11,701 bases of DNA from an uncultured Thermoanaerobacteraceae bacterium (GCA_937914965.1 CALGIY010000260.1:1-11701), one strand, 5' to 3'. Shown: positions 1 through 6,538, numbered from the stretch's first letter. A program made the numbers and translations. Notes: generated by a model from the letters alone, not told the origin.

Positions 1-62
1 GTGTACACGCAAATAATTCCTTCAATCCTGCGGAACTATGAAGGAATTATTTGCGTGTACAC
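1..62. repeat. Perfect 23-bp inverted repeat at the window edge (probable fold-back)
   Basis: Bases 1-23 are the exact reverse complement of bases 40-62, with a 16-base loop at 24-39. The right arm encodes EGIICVYT, conserved lysine 2,3-aminomutase sequence, and the loop encodes ILRNY, also conserved. The left arm gives VYTQIIPS, which does not resemble the family. So the left arm looks like a copied reverse strand joined to native sequence. Such fold-backs are typical of amplification or assembly chimeras at contig ends; a real genomic inversion is less likely. Confidence 0.85.
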
Positions 63-243
63 GGAACCTGAAGATCATTCTTCAAGCTGTCCTCCAGAAT
101 GCAATCTATGCGACAGTGCGAAACAGGACAACTATGATATTATAGGCCTAGAAAAACTCTATAGTGACGATAATAACATCATCAGCCTTATTCCCGAAGG
201 AAACCTGCGTTGCAGCCGAAGGATGTCTAATAAAAGGCTATGA
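1..243 (+). CDS. ablA: Lysine 2,3-aminomutase, C-terminal fragment (AblA/KamA)
   Basis: This is the last part of a radical-SAM, PLP-dependent lysine 2,3-aminomutase, which converts L-alpha-lysine to L-beta-lysine. The segment ILRNYEGIICVYTEPE (residues 9-24) matches the conserved C-terminal region of the family as I recall it (KVILRNFEGVITTYSEP in Clostridium subterminale KamA). Cys30, Cys34 and Cys37 correspond to the CxCxxC zinc-ligand cluster, here spaced Cx3Cx2C, and IGLEKLYSDDNN leads into the usual tail. The stop TGA (241-243) overlaps the ATG of ablB by four bases, as expected for an ablAB operon. The GTG at position 1 is not a credible start: the catalytic barrel is missing and would lie upstream. 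Residues 1-8 do not fit the family, because bases 1-23 are a reverse-complement copy of bases 40-62. Family assignment is confident; the first 23 bases should not be trusted as native ablA. Confidence 0.85.
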   Translation: MYTQIIPSILRNYEGIICVYTEPEDHSSSCPPECNLCDSAKQDNYDIIGLEKLYSDDNNIISLIPEGNLRCSRRMSNKRL

Positions 244-1127
244 ATTTACCAGAAGTATCTCCCGGGGGAACGCCCCAGGTATTTAAAGGGGAATATTTTT
301 ATGTAAATCTTGAGTTATCTCTTTATAACCAGCGTGTAACGATACTTGATTACCGTCTATCGGGTGAAAAAGGGGCTGTAGAGTTTATTTCACTACTGGA
401 TTCTTTGTGTATAAAAAACGAGTTTGGTAAGGTGTGGGGTAAACTTCGCCAGGAAGATGCGGATTTTTTATCTGCTTACGGGTTTTCCCAGGAAGCTGCA
501 ATTTTAAATTATTATGGCGATAAAAGTAATGCCATAGTTTGTTCCAAATTTTATTTTGACCGGCATGTTTCTACTTCTGCCGGTGAGAGTAAAAGGGTGC
601 TGCAGGAGGTCGGTAGAAAGATAAACAGGAGCAATGGTCCCGGGCAAATGCCCCCTGGCTTCCTTTTCAAATTTGCTGAACCAAAAGATATGCCTGCACT
701 TGCTGAACTATATCGTAGAGTATTCAAGAGTTACCCTTATCCCGTGTTTGATAAAGATTACCTAGCATCGACCCTCGACCATGTTATTTACGGTCTGGTA
801 TTCCAGGAAAATAATCTGGTTGCAGCAGCCTCAGCAGAAATTGATTTTTCCCTAGGCAATTCGGAGATGACTGATTTTGCTACAAAATCCTGCGCTCGTG
901 GTAAAGGTTTGGCATCATTAATCTTAGCCAAACTTGAGAACAAACTGGCTGAAATGGGGGTTAGTTGCCTGTACACTATCGCTCGTTGTACTTCTTTAGG
1001 TATGAATCTGGTGTTCCTTCGTTCTGGTTATTGTTATACCGGCACCCTAGTGAATAATTGTCATATTGCAGGGGGGTTTGAAGATATGAATGTTTGGTGT
1101 AAGAGTATCTCAGATATCCGAGAGTGA
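240..1127 (+). CDS. ablB: Beta-lysine N6-acetyltransferase (AblB, GNAT family)
   Basis: This cytosolic enzyme transfers acetyl from acetyl-CoA to the epsilon-amino group of L-beta-lysine, giving the compatible solute N-epsilon-acetyl-beta-lysine. At 295 residues it is about the usual family length. The N-terminal 140 residues form the AblB-specific part. A GNAT domain starts near FKFAEPKD (144-151), and the acetyl-CoA loop is ARGKGLASLIL (219-229), fitting R-x-x-G-x-A. The C-terminal signature MNLVFLRSGYCYTGTLVNN (255-273) followed by GGFEDMNVWCK (278-288) is characteristic of AblB. The ATG overlaps the ablA stop in an ATGA arrangement with only a weak upstream AAAAGG, so translational coupling to ablA is likely. 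No terminator is visible between its stop and the tRNA promoter. Confidence 0.9.
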   Translation: MNLPEVSPGGTPQVFKGEYFYVNLELSLYNQRVTILDYRLSGEKGAVEFISLLDSLCIKNEFGKVWGKLRQEDADFLSAYGFSQEAAILNYYGDKSNAIVCSKFYFDRHVSTSAGESKRVLQEVGRKINRSNGPGQMPPGFLFKFAEPKDMPALAELYRRVFKSYPYPVFDKDYLASTLDHVIYGLVFQENNLVAAASAEIDFSLGNSEMTDFATKSCARGKGLASLILAKLENKLAEMGVSCLYTIARCTSLGMNLVFLRSGYCYTGTLVNNCHIAGGFEDMNVWCKSISDIRE

Positions 1128-1165
1128 AAGGGAACGGGATAGCAGGAGGAAACCAAATGAAGGTG

Positions 1166-1195
1166 TTGCCATACTGCTTGTCCGGCTGTTATAAT
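1166..1195 (+). promoter_or_regulatory. Sigma-70/sigma-A type promoter of the tRNA-Thr gene
   Basis: TTGCCA (1166-1171) and a perfect TATAAT (1190-1195) are separated by 18 bases. Transcription would start near 1202, about 12 bases before the mature tRNA 5' end at 1214. The strong -10 and its position make this the likely tRNA promoter. Confidence 0.7.
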
Positions 1196-1213
1196 ATCGT
1201 TGTACATAAAAAT

Positions 1214-1288
1214 GCTGATGTAGCTCAGTGGTAGAGCAGCTCACTCGTAATGAGCAGGCCGTCGGTTCAAGTCCGACCATCAGCTCCA
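1214..1288 (+). tRNA. tRNA-Thr (anticodon CGT)
   Basis: A full cloverleaf of 75 bases with encoded CCA can be drawn. The acceptor stem GCTGATG (1214-1220) pairs with CATCAGC (1278-1284). The D arm is GCTC/GAGC. The anticodon stem GCTCA/TGAGC encloses the loop CTCGTAA with anticodon CGT, reading the Thr codon ACG. The T stem GTCGG/CCGAC encloses TTCAAGT. The discriminator is T1285 and CCA is 1286-1288. The gene is likely transcribed alone, from the promoter at 1166-1195 to the hairpin at 1304-1336. Confidence 0.97.
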
Positions 1289-1303
1289 AAGAAACCAGCA
1301 ATA

Positions 1304-1336
1304 ACAAGGCTTCTAGCAAAACGCTAGGAGCCTTGT
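1304..1336 (+). terminator. Stem-loop downstream of tRNA-Thr (terminator-like, no T-run)
   Basis: ACAAGGCTTCTAGC (1304-1317) pairs with GCTAGGAGCCTTGT (1323-1336) over 14 bp including one T-G wobble, with a 5-base loop AAAAC. It starts 15 bases after the tRNA CCA, as expected for a terminator, but TGTGCCTC follows rather than a run of T. It may be a weak terminator or a processing or stabilising hairpin. Confidence 0.55.
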
Positions 1337-1657
1337 GTGCCTCAATGACGTTGCTTAGTTGCCCAAACCACCCGTATTTAGTATTTGACATTTTCTGTTA
1401 CGTAAAACTGTTTCTTGTTGCTTGTCAAGGGATGTACCAATTGCTCCCCAGGTGATACCCAGATCATGTATAGAATTGTTATTCCCCAATAATATCAACT
1501 TGGACAAAATATATAAATCTGATATCTTTAAATATGGGGAAGTTTATCAGAGTAAACGGTAACTATTTGTCAAAAGGAGACCTGCAGGTTATTAAAATAG
1601 CTGTCGCTGTAGCATGAAAGGGGCTGCGTAAGTAGAATTTAATAAAGGGGGAAAACC
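1337..1657. other. Intergenic region between tRNA-Thr and the two-component operon
   Basis: No coding sequence or RNA gene is recognisable here. The region must hold the promoter of the kinase gene, but the candidates are weak. TGGACA (1501-1506) and TATCTT (1523-1528) are 16 bases apart. They sit inside an inverted repeat, TTCCCCA (1482-1488) and TGGGGAA (1535-1541). A TTGACA at 1385-1390 has no fitting -10. I saw no -24/-12 element. The ribosome binding site AAAGGGGGA lies just upstream of the ATG at 1658. Confidence 0.4.
1501..1528 (+). promoter_or_regulatory. Possible promoter of the kinase-regulator operon (weak)
   Basis: TGGACA (1501-1506, five of six to TTGACA) is followed after 16 bases by TATCTT (1523-1528, four of six to TATAAT). 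It would give a leader of roughly 120 bases before the kinase ATG. It is flanked by the TTCCCCA/TGGGGAA dyad, which could be an operator. AT-rich sequence makes chance matches common, so this is only a candidate. Confidence 0.25.
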
Positions 1658-3331
1658 ATGAATAACAACTGTCAGGATCCCCATTCTAATCAGACTGCTG
1701 ATTACAGCACAAAACCTACCACTAAATCCGCTAATATAGGAATAAAACATGCCGTTGAGGAACTTACTAGGCAGAATAACCGCCTTGCTATTATTCATCA
1801 AATTGCCAAAAGAATCAATGTGGAAATGTCATACCAGGAGATCATTGACGAAGTCGCTGTCCCCTTGCGAAGTGTTTTGTCATATGACCTGTTAAGTTTC
1901 TGTTTGATTGAGGATGGTGCTCTGGTCATTACATCAGGTTTGCCTAAAGAGCAGACAACTCTAGGTACCGGTTGGGTGCTGAATAACTGTAATTCTGCAC
2001 CGTGGAAGGCGATCAAAGATAAACGTTGTTTTTTGAGGCAGGACATCTGGAATGATACTCATAAATACCAGGAGGATGATGACCTGCGCAGGATAGGTAT
2101 TAAATCTGCCATTATGGCGCCCCTGATGGTCAGCAATGAGGCTATTGGAAGCCTTAACTTCGGCAGTAATAAACCCTTTGCCTACTCAGAAAATGATTTT
2201 ATTTTTGTGCAGCAGTTAGCAGAGCAACTGGCGGTTTGCATCCACAATGCTCGTTTATATAGCCAGGTATCTAAAAGCGAAAGGGAATGGGAGGAAACCT
2301 TTAAGGCGGTTGCCGGTGATATCTTTATCATCGACAGATCGTTTAATGTGCTGCGTTCTAATAAACACAATCCCTTGATCAAGAAGGGTGAGGGGCCTTA
2401 TAAGTGCTACGATATCTTTGCCTGCTGCGGAGAGGAATGTCGTCTTTGCCCTGCTGTGGAAGCCTTTGAAACCGGACAGATGGCAGTCAGAGAAATGACA
2501 GATCCCCAGACCAAAAGCACATTCAATATTTATGCCTACCCGGTATACAACGAACAAAATGAGCTGTATGGCATGGTTGTATATATCATCGATGTAACTG
2601 CCAGAAGAAGGATGGAGGCTCAGCTGTATCAATCGGCGAAGTTGGCTGCTATTGGGGAAATGGCAGCTGGGGTTGCCCATGAGTTGAACAGCCCTTTGAC
2701 CGCGGTGATCGGCAACTGCAATTTGATTTTGCGGCGGACCCCCAATGCAGATAAGCATTACAAACTGCTGTTGGATATTAAAAAATGCGGTCAGAGAAGC
2801 AAGCGGATTATCCAAAATCTCCTGACCTTTGCCAGACAGGATATCTATATCTTTGAATCCCTCTCTATCAAAGATGTGGTTACCAACAGCCTTTCTCTCA
2901 TAACCTATCAAATCGAGAAAAATAATATCAAAATCATAAAAGATATAAGTGATGATCGTCTTCCTCTCATTAAGGGCAATAAGCAGCAACTGGAACAGGT
3001 GCTGATCAACTTTTTGATCAATGCTCGGGATGCCCTTGAGGATATTGAAAACAGCATAATTACTATCAGTACCGGAGTGAAATCCGTTGATAGTGGCGAG
3101 GAAATGGTCTTTGTCAAAGTTGCTGACAACGGGAGGGGCATACCCAAAAAAATTATTGATCATATCTTCACCCCATTTTTTACAACCAAAGATAAAAGCC
3201 GAGGAACCGGATTGGGTCTCTCGGTAAGCCTGGGCATTGCCCAATCCCATGGTGGGGCCATTGAAGTATCCAGTGCTCCTTGCGAGGGGAGTGCTTTTAC
3301 ACTGCTGCTTCCAGCTGCGAGAGAAGGTTAA
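1658..3331 (+). CDS. Soluble sensor histidine kinase (GAF-PAS-HisKA-HATPase)
   Basis: This 557-residue kinase probably phosphorylates the adjacent NtrC-class regulator. It has no signal peptide or membrane segment, so it should sense a cytoplasmic signal. The order is: an N-terminal coil (about 28-50); a GAF domain (about 50-205); a PAS domain (about 211-318); a HisKA domain with H-box AAGVAHELNSPLTAV (336-350) and phospho-acceptor His341; and a HATPase_c domain with N-box NFLINARDAL (451-460), G1 box DNGRG (490-494), the F box around FTPFFTT (504-510) and the G2 box GTGLGLS (516-522). All kinase boxes look intact. The PAS carries Cys250, Cys256, Cys257, Cys261 and Cys264 (CYDIFACCGEECRLCP), a cluster that could bind a metal or act as a redox switch. 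The actual signal is unknown. The start is supported by AAAGGGGGA upstream. Confidence 0.93.
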   Translation: MNNNCQDPHSNQTADYSTKPTTKSANIGIKHAVEELTRQNNRLAIIHQIAKRINVEMSYQEIIDEVAVPLRSVLSYDLLSFCLIEDGALVITSGLPKEQTTLGTGWVLNNCNSAPWKAIKDKRCFLRQDIWNDTHKYQEDDDLRRIGIKSAIMAPLMVSNEAIGSLNFGSNKPFAYSENDFIFVQQLAEQLAVCIHNARLYSQVSKSEREWEETFKAVAGDIFIIDRSFNVLRSNKHNPLIKKGEGPYKCYDIFACCGEECRLCPAVEAFETGQMAVREMTDPQTKSTFNIYAYPVYNEQNELYGMVVYIIDVTARRRMEAQLYQSAKLAAIGEMAAGVAHELNSPLTAVIGNCNLILRRTPNADKHYKLLLDIKKCGQRSKRIIQNLLTFARQDIYIFESLSIKDVVTNSLSLITYQIEKNNIKIIKDISDDRLPLIKGNKQQLEQVLINFLINARDALEDIENSIITISTGVKSVDSGEEMVFVKVADNGRGIPKKIIDHIFTPFFTTKDKSRGTGLGLSVSLGIAQSHGGAIEVSSAPCEGSAFTLLLPAAREG

Positions 3332-3401
3332 TTCTAAACAGGATCGGCAGATGTGGTGTACTAGGAAAAAGATGCAGGTTTATTTCTAGGGGGGCTTATT
3401 A

Positions 3402-4856
3402 ATGAAGAGGCCAGAAGTTCTAGTAATTGATGATGAAGTAGAAGTAACTACTTTTTTTGAATACTACCTTAGAGAGGAACGAAACTATTCTGTTGCTGTG
3501 GCCAATTCTGGCAAACAGGCCAGGAAGCAAATACAGAGCAAGAAATTCGATCTTGCTCTGGTTGATTTAAAATTGCCTGATACAGATGGCATTTCACTGC
3601 TCAAAGAAATCAAGGAAGTTAGTCCTGACTGTGAGGTTGTGATCATCACAGGCTACAGTACGATCAAATCGGCGGTTGAGGCCATGAAACTGGGTGCTTT
3701 TGATTATCTGGAAAAGCCCTTTGATGAACTTGATGAACTGGATCATCTACTGGATAGAATAATAAAATTAAAAACCAACAGACACCTGTATATCAGCAGC
3801 CAGTTAGAGAGACTAGCTTCGGAATTTGGGATTATCCTGTCAGACAACAGTTCCTTGAAAGATGTGCTTTTACTTGCCCAGAAGGTGGCTGACAAGAGAA
3901 TATCAGTTTTGGTGGGTGGTGAGACCGGGACCGGAAAAGAACTGGTAGCAAGATTCATTCACGCCAACAGTCTCAGAGCTAAGCAGCCGTTTTTAGGTAT
4001 TAACTGTGGGGCACTTACTGAAACCCTTCTGGAAAGCGAGCTTTTTGGCCATGAAAAAGGGGCATTTACTGGGGCGCAGGGTATCAGACGTGGCATTTTC
4101 GAGTTAGCAGATGGTGGAACCCTTTTTCTTGATGAGGTTGGTGAGGCTACACCTGGAATTCAAGTCAAACTGCTGCGGGTCTTAGAAACCGGGGAATTTT
4201 ATCGAGTGGGTGGAGAAAAACCAGTTAAAACGGATGTCCGGATTATTGCAGCAACCAATAAAGATCTCTGGGAAGCAGTTAAAGAGAAGAGGTTTCGAGA
4301 GGATCTCTTCTTTCGACTTGATGTTCTTAGCTTGACAGTTCCCCCTTTGCGTGAAAGGCCTATGGATATAGCACCATTAACAAATTATTTTATCAGCAAG
4401 AACATGCCTCCGGAAGGAGACAGAAAAGATGTAAGGTTTACCAAGAAGGCTTTCGATTTGCTGATGAAATATCCATGGCCCGGGAATGTCCGGGAGCTAT
4501 CCAATGTGGTAACTAGGGCCATGGCACTGCGAGGAAGCGATACTATTGATTCTGAATGCCTTCCGGAGCGTATCGTCCGGGGTAGTGATTTCGAAATACA
4601 ACTTGATGATTTTGATTCAATGGATGACCTGATCCACAATTACTCCCAGCAGCTTCTGCCCCTCCTTTTGAAATGCAGTAAGATCGATTTGCAGGAGTTG
4701 AAAGAAATTTTTGACCGGGAAGTGAATTATATGGCCAAAGAAATTATCAAGAACACCTTGGAAAAAACCGGCCAAGACAGATATGAGGCTTCAAAACAGC
4801 TTGGTATCAGCCCTAGAACACTGCGCTATATCTGGAATGAAAGAGGCAAACAGTAA
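3402..4856 (+). CDS. Sigma-54-dependent response regulator (NtrC class)
   Basis: This 484-residue protein activates RNA polymerase with sigma-54 after phosphorylation, most likely by the kinase encoded 70 bases upstream. The receiver domain (about 1-125) has acidic Asp10 and Asp11, phospho-acceptor Asp55, Thr83 and Lys105. The AAA+ domain (about 145-375) has Walker [10 protein letters not shown] (172-180), the sigma-54-contacting GAFTGA loop (220-225), Walker B GGTLFLDE (238-245) and an arginine-finger region FREDLFFRL (298-306). A Fis-type helix-turn-helix ends the protein (about 456-480, [19 protein letters not shown]). An acidic linker (about 395-445) joins the last two and is longer than in the shortest family members. 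The intact GAFTGA means it should be a true sigma-54 activator. A -24/-12 promoter lies at 5013-5028, just downstream. The ribosome binding site is AGGGGGG upstream of the ATG. Confidence 0.95.
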   Translation: MKRPEVLVIDDEVEVTTFFEYYLREERNYSVAVANSGKQARKQIQSKKFDLALVDLKLPDTDGISLLKEIKEVSPDCEVVIITGYSTIKSAVEAMKLGAFDYLEKPFDELDELDHLLDRIIKLKTNRHLYISSQLERLASEFGIILSDNSSLKDVLLLAQKVADKRISVLVGGETGTGKELVARFIHANSLRAKQPFLGINCGALTETLLESELFGHEKGAFTGAQGIRRGIFELADGGTLFLDEVGEATPGIQVKLLRVLETGEFYRVGGEKPVKTDVRIIAATNKDLWEAVKEKRFREDLFFRLDVLSLTVPPLRERPMDIAPLTNYFISKNMPPEGDRKDVRFTKKAFDLLMKYPWPGNVRELSNVVTRAMALRGSDTIDSECLPERIVRGSDFEIQLDDFDSMDDLIHNYSQQLLPLLLKCSKIDLQELKEIFDREVNYMAKEIIKNTLEKTGQDRYEASKQLGISPRTLRYIWNERGKQ

Positions 4857-4871
4857 ACACTCTTAAAGCGG

Positions 4872-4901
4872 CCAATACTTTGGCTGCAGCCAATATATTG
4901 G
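4872..4901. promoter_or_regulatory. Tandem palindromes, candidate upstream activator sites
   Basis: CCAATACTTTGG (4872-4883) and CCAATATATTGG (4890-4901) share the form CCAATA-like/TATTGG-like and are 18 bases apart. They are joined by CTGCAG, so that TTGGCTGCAGCCAA (4880-4893) is itself a perfect 14-base palindrome. The second site is a perfect 12-base palindrome. Taking the -12 GC at 5027-5028 as reference, the pair lies about 139-168 bases upstream of the expected start, a normal place for enhancers of NtrC-class regulators. Binding by the regulator encoded just before is inference. Confidence 0.5.
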
Positions 4902-4983
4902 TTGTATAATATTCCAAAGGATGATTCCTAAATGTGCTGAGAAAACGCTGTAAACCTTAATATTATTGGTTTTTCGACCTAAG

Positions 4984-5026
4984 ATGCCAACCCTTTAGAT
5001 ATCAAAAAAGGGTTGGCATTCTTTTT
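4984..5026 (+). terminator. Intrinsic terminator of the two-component operon
   Basis: ATGCCAACCCTTT (4984-4996) pairs perfectly with AAAGGGTTGGCAT (5007-5019) across a 10-base loop. It is followed by TCTTTTT (5020-5026). The 13-bp stem and T-run make a strong rho-independent terminator for transcripts from the regulator gene. Its 3' arm and T-run also form most of the -24/-12 promoter described separately. Confidence 0.85.
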
Positions 5027-5028
5027 GC
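5013..5028 (+). promoter_or_regulatory. Sigma-54 (-24/-12) promoter of the molybdenum hydroxylase operon
   Basis: TTGGCATTCTTTTTGC fits the consensus TTGGCACG-N4-TTGC. The invariant GG (5015-5016) and GC (5027-5028) are exactly ten bases apart, and a T-rich spacer lies between. The start of transcription would be near 5040, giving a leader of about 115 bases before the FAD-subunit ATG at 5155. A sigma-54 activator gene ends 156 bases upstream, and paired palindromes lie at enhancer distance. The match is seen directly; use by this regulator is inferred. Confidence 0.7.
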
Positions 5029-5154
5029 GTATATATGATGGTGTGAGAATTTAAAGGGATATGCAAAAATATACCAGGAGGTGGCTGGTAGGACAGAATT
5101 AGTTTTCACCCAGGCCTTATTCCACAATTTTGTGTGTAAAAGGAGGCAGACTTA

Positions 5155-6027
5155 ATGCTGCAAGAATATTACCTTCCTAATTCGGTTGAAGATGCCCTGG
5201 TATTGTTGAAAGGCAACAACGGGCAGGCCAGGATCATTGCCGGGGGCACAGATCTTGTAATAGATCATCAAACCGAAAAAGTAAAAGCTGACGCGTTTAT
5301 TGATATCAGCAGTATTGAAGAACTGAATAAAATTGAAGAAGCAGATGGTGTTATTACGATTGGTGCTGCAGTTACACACAGCCAGGTTGCCAAATCACAG
5401 CTAATTCAAAAGTATGCCCCATCTCTAGTTATGGCTGCCAGGTCTGTAGGCTCGCTGCAAATTAGAAATATTGCTACTATGGTTGGAAATGTGGTTAATG
5501 CGCAGCCAGCTGCTGATACTGCTGTAGCACTGGTGGCCTTGGGAGCAGAGGCAGAAGTGAGTTCGGCTTCGGGGGTTGAGTATGTACCAGAGGAAAGCAT
5601 GTACGATGGTGTGGGTAAATCAACTGTAGACAGCACTTCCCAACTGGTTACCCGAATTAGATTTGATGCTCCCCAGAGCAATCAGGGAACTGCTTTTGTC
5701 CGGCTCTGCCAACGCAAAGCCTTGGCGCTTCCCATGCTCAATGTTGCAGTAATGGTATCCCTAAAAGGTGATCAATTTGAATGGGTGCGTTTGGCTATGG
5801 CTCCGGTAGGACCGAGACCGAAAAGAGCCACTGAGGCTGAGGAAATGTTGAAAGGGTCCCCTGTGACCGATGAAGTGTTCGAAAAGGCAGTTCAGCTGGC
5901 TTTGGAAAGCGCTAACCCAAGAAGCAGTATGGTCAGAGGTTCCCGGGAATACCGCATGGGGGTTCTTCCAGTTCTGATTAAAAGAGCCCTGGCTGCGGCA
6001 GTGGACCAAGCTAAGATGAAAAACTGA
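5155..6027 (+). CDS. Molybdenum hydroxylase FAD-binding subunit (CoxM/XdhB-like)
   Basis: This 290-residue medium subunit of the xanthine dehydrogenase family holds FAD and passes electrons from the iron-sulfur subunit to an acceptor. The first FAD motif is AGGTDL (29-34), followed by TIGAAVTHSQV (68-78) and RNIATMVGNVVNAQPAADT (104-122), the second FAD-binding stretch. The usual T-x-G-G-N reads T-M-V-G-N here, with Val for the first Gly. The C-terminal CODH-FAD domain (about 180-285) is present with AMAPVGPRPKRA. Length is normal, and there is no insert for an extra 4Fe-4S cluster such as 4-hydroxybenzoyl-CoA reductase carries. It is the first gene of an M-S-L operon, preceded by AAAGGAGG. 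The sigma-54 promoter at 5013-5028 is its likely control. Confidence 0.92.
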   Translation: MLQEYYLPNSVEDALVLLKGNNGQARIIAGGTDLVIDHQTEKVKADAFIDISSIEELNKIEEADGVITIGAAVTHSQVAKSQLIQKYAPSLVMAARSVGSLQIRNIATMVGNVVNAQPAADTAVALVALGAEAEVSSASGVEYVPEESMYDGVGKSTVDSTSQLVTRIRFDAPQSNQGTAFVRLCQRKALALPMLNVAVMVSLKGDQFEWVRLAMAPVGPRPKRATEAEEMLKGSPVTDEVFEKAVQLALESANPRSSMVRGSREYRMGVLPVLIKRALAAAVDQAKMKN

Positions 6028-6048
6028 TATTGAAGAAGGAGGCTGACC

Positions 6049-6525
6049 ATGAGTTTCAAGACGCTGAAATTTACTCTAAACGGTGAACCAATGGAAATAC
6101 CGGTGTCTCCCTCGGATATGCTTGTAGACGTTCTCAGGGATAAACTTGAACTGACAGGTACCAAGAAAGGCTGTGGAAAGGGAGAATGCGGGGCCTGCAC
6201 AGTGATTATGAATGGTAAGGCGGTAGCTTCTTGTTTGGTTCCTGCTCTGAAAGCTATGGGCGCCAATGTGGAAACTGTTGAAGGTGTTGCTAATGGAAAA
6301 GCACATCCACTTCAGGAAACCTTCATGGACCTTGGTGCTGTTCAGTGCGGCTTTTGTACGCCGGGGATGGTCATGTCGTCCAAGGCACTGCTGGATGAGA
6401 ACCCAAAACCAACCAAAGCTGAAATCAGGGAAGCCATAGCAGGCAATATCTGCCGCTGCACGGGGTATGTCAAGATCGAAGAAGCTGTTGAGGCGGCTGT
6501 GCAGAAACTCCAGGAAAAACGGTAG
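6049..6525 (+). CDS. Molybdenum hydroxylase 2Fe-2S subunit (CoxS-like)
   Basis: This 158-residue small subunit carries two [2Fe-2S] clusters that relay electrons from the molybdenum site to FAD. The N-terminal plant-ferredoxin-like domain binds one cluster through Cys42, Cys47, Cys50 and Cys62 (GCGKGECGAC, then SC). The C-terminal helical domain binds the other through Cys100, Cys103, Cys135 and Cys137 (QCGFCTPGM and ICRCTGY). All eight ligands are present and the length is typical. The gene starts 22 bases after the FAD-subunit stop with AAGGAGG ahead of the ATG, and the molybdopterin subunit follows 13 bases after its stop, so the three form one transcript. Confidence 0.95.
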   Translation: MSFKTLKFTLNGEPMEIPVSPSDMLVDVLRDKLELTGTKKGCGKGECGACTVIMNGKAVASCLVPALKAMGANVETVEGVANGKAHPLQETFMDLGAVQCGFCTPGMVMSSKALLDENPKPTKAEIREAIAGNICRCTGYVKIEEAVEAAVQKLQEKR

Positions 6526-6533
6526 AGGAGGGG
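6526..6533 (+). promoter_or_regulatory. Ribosome binding site fixing the Mo-subunit start
   Basis: AGGAGGGG directly follows the TAG of the 2Fe-2S subunit gene (6523-6525) and lies five bases before the ATG at 6539. It rules out the in-frame ATG at 6467, which lies inside the preceding gene and would add 24 basic residues unlike the family. Confidence 0.75.
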
Positions 6534-6538
6534 TAAAG

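Noticed and set aside
1228..1455. Open frames over the tRNA-Thr and its hairpin on both strands (1228-1455 + and 1110-1391 -)
   Set aside because: They lie across a perfect tRNA cloverleaf and a terminator-like hairpin, have no ribosome binding site of note and resemble no family.
2255..3250. Long minus-strand frame opposite the histidine kinase (331 codons)
   Set aside because: It is the antisense shadow of an intact kinase with all catalytic boxes; its translation shows no recognisable domain.
4905..5026. A small RNA or Moco/purine riboswitch between TATAAT (4905-4910) and the terminator
   Set aside because: The TATAAT has no convincing -35 at 17 bases, and I cannot fit the sequence 4911-4983 to any riboswitch fold I know. 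A plain operon terminator plus a sigma-54 promoter explains it better.
5060..5101. Thirteen-codon frame from ATG 5060 and a decoy AGGAGG at 5077-5083 in the hydroxylase leader
   Set aside because: The frame has no ribosome binding site and is too short to judge; the AGGAGG has no suitable start after it, and ATG 5155 has its own AAAGGAGG.
6467..6538. N-terminal extension of the Mo subunit from ATG 6467
   Set aside because: It overlaps the 2Fe-2S gene, is highly basic and unlike the family, while AGGAGGGG sits just before ATG 6539.
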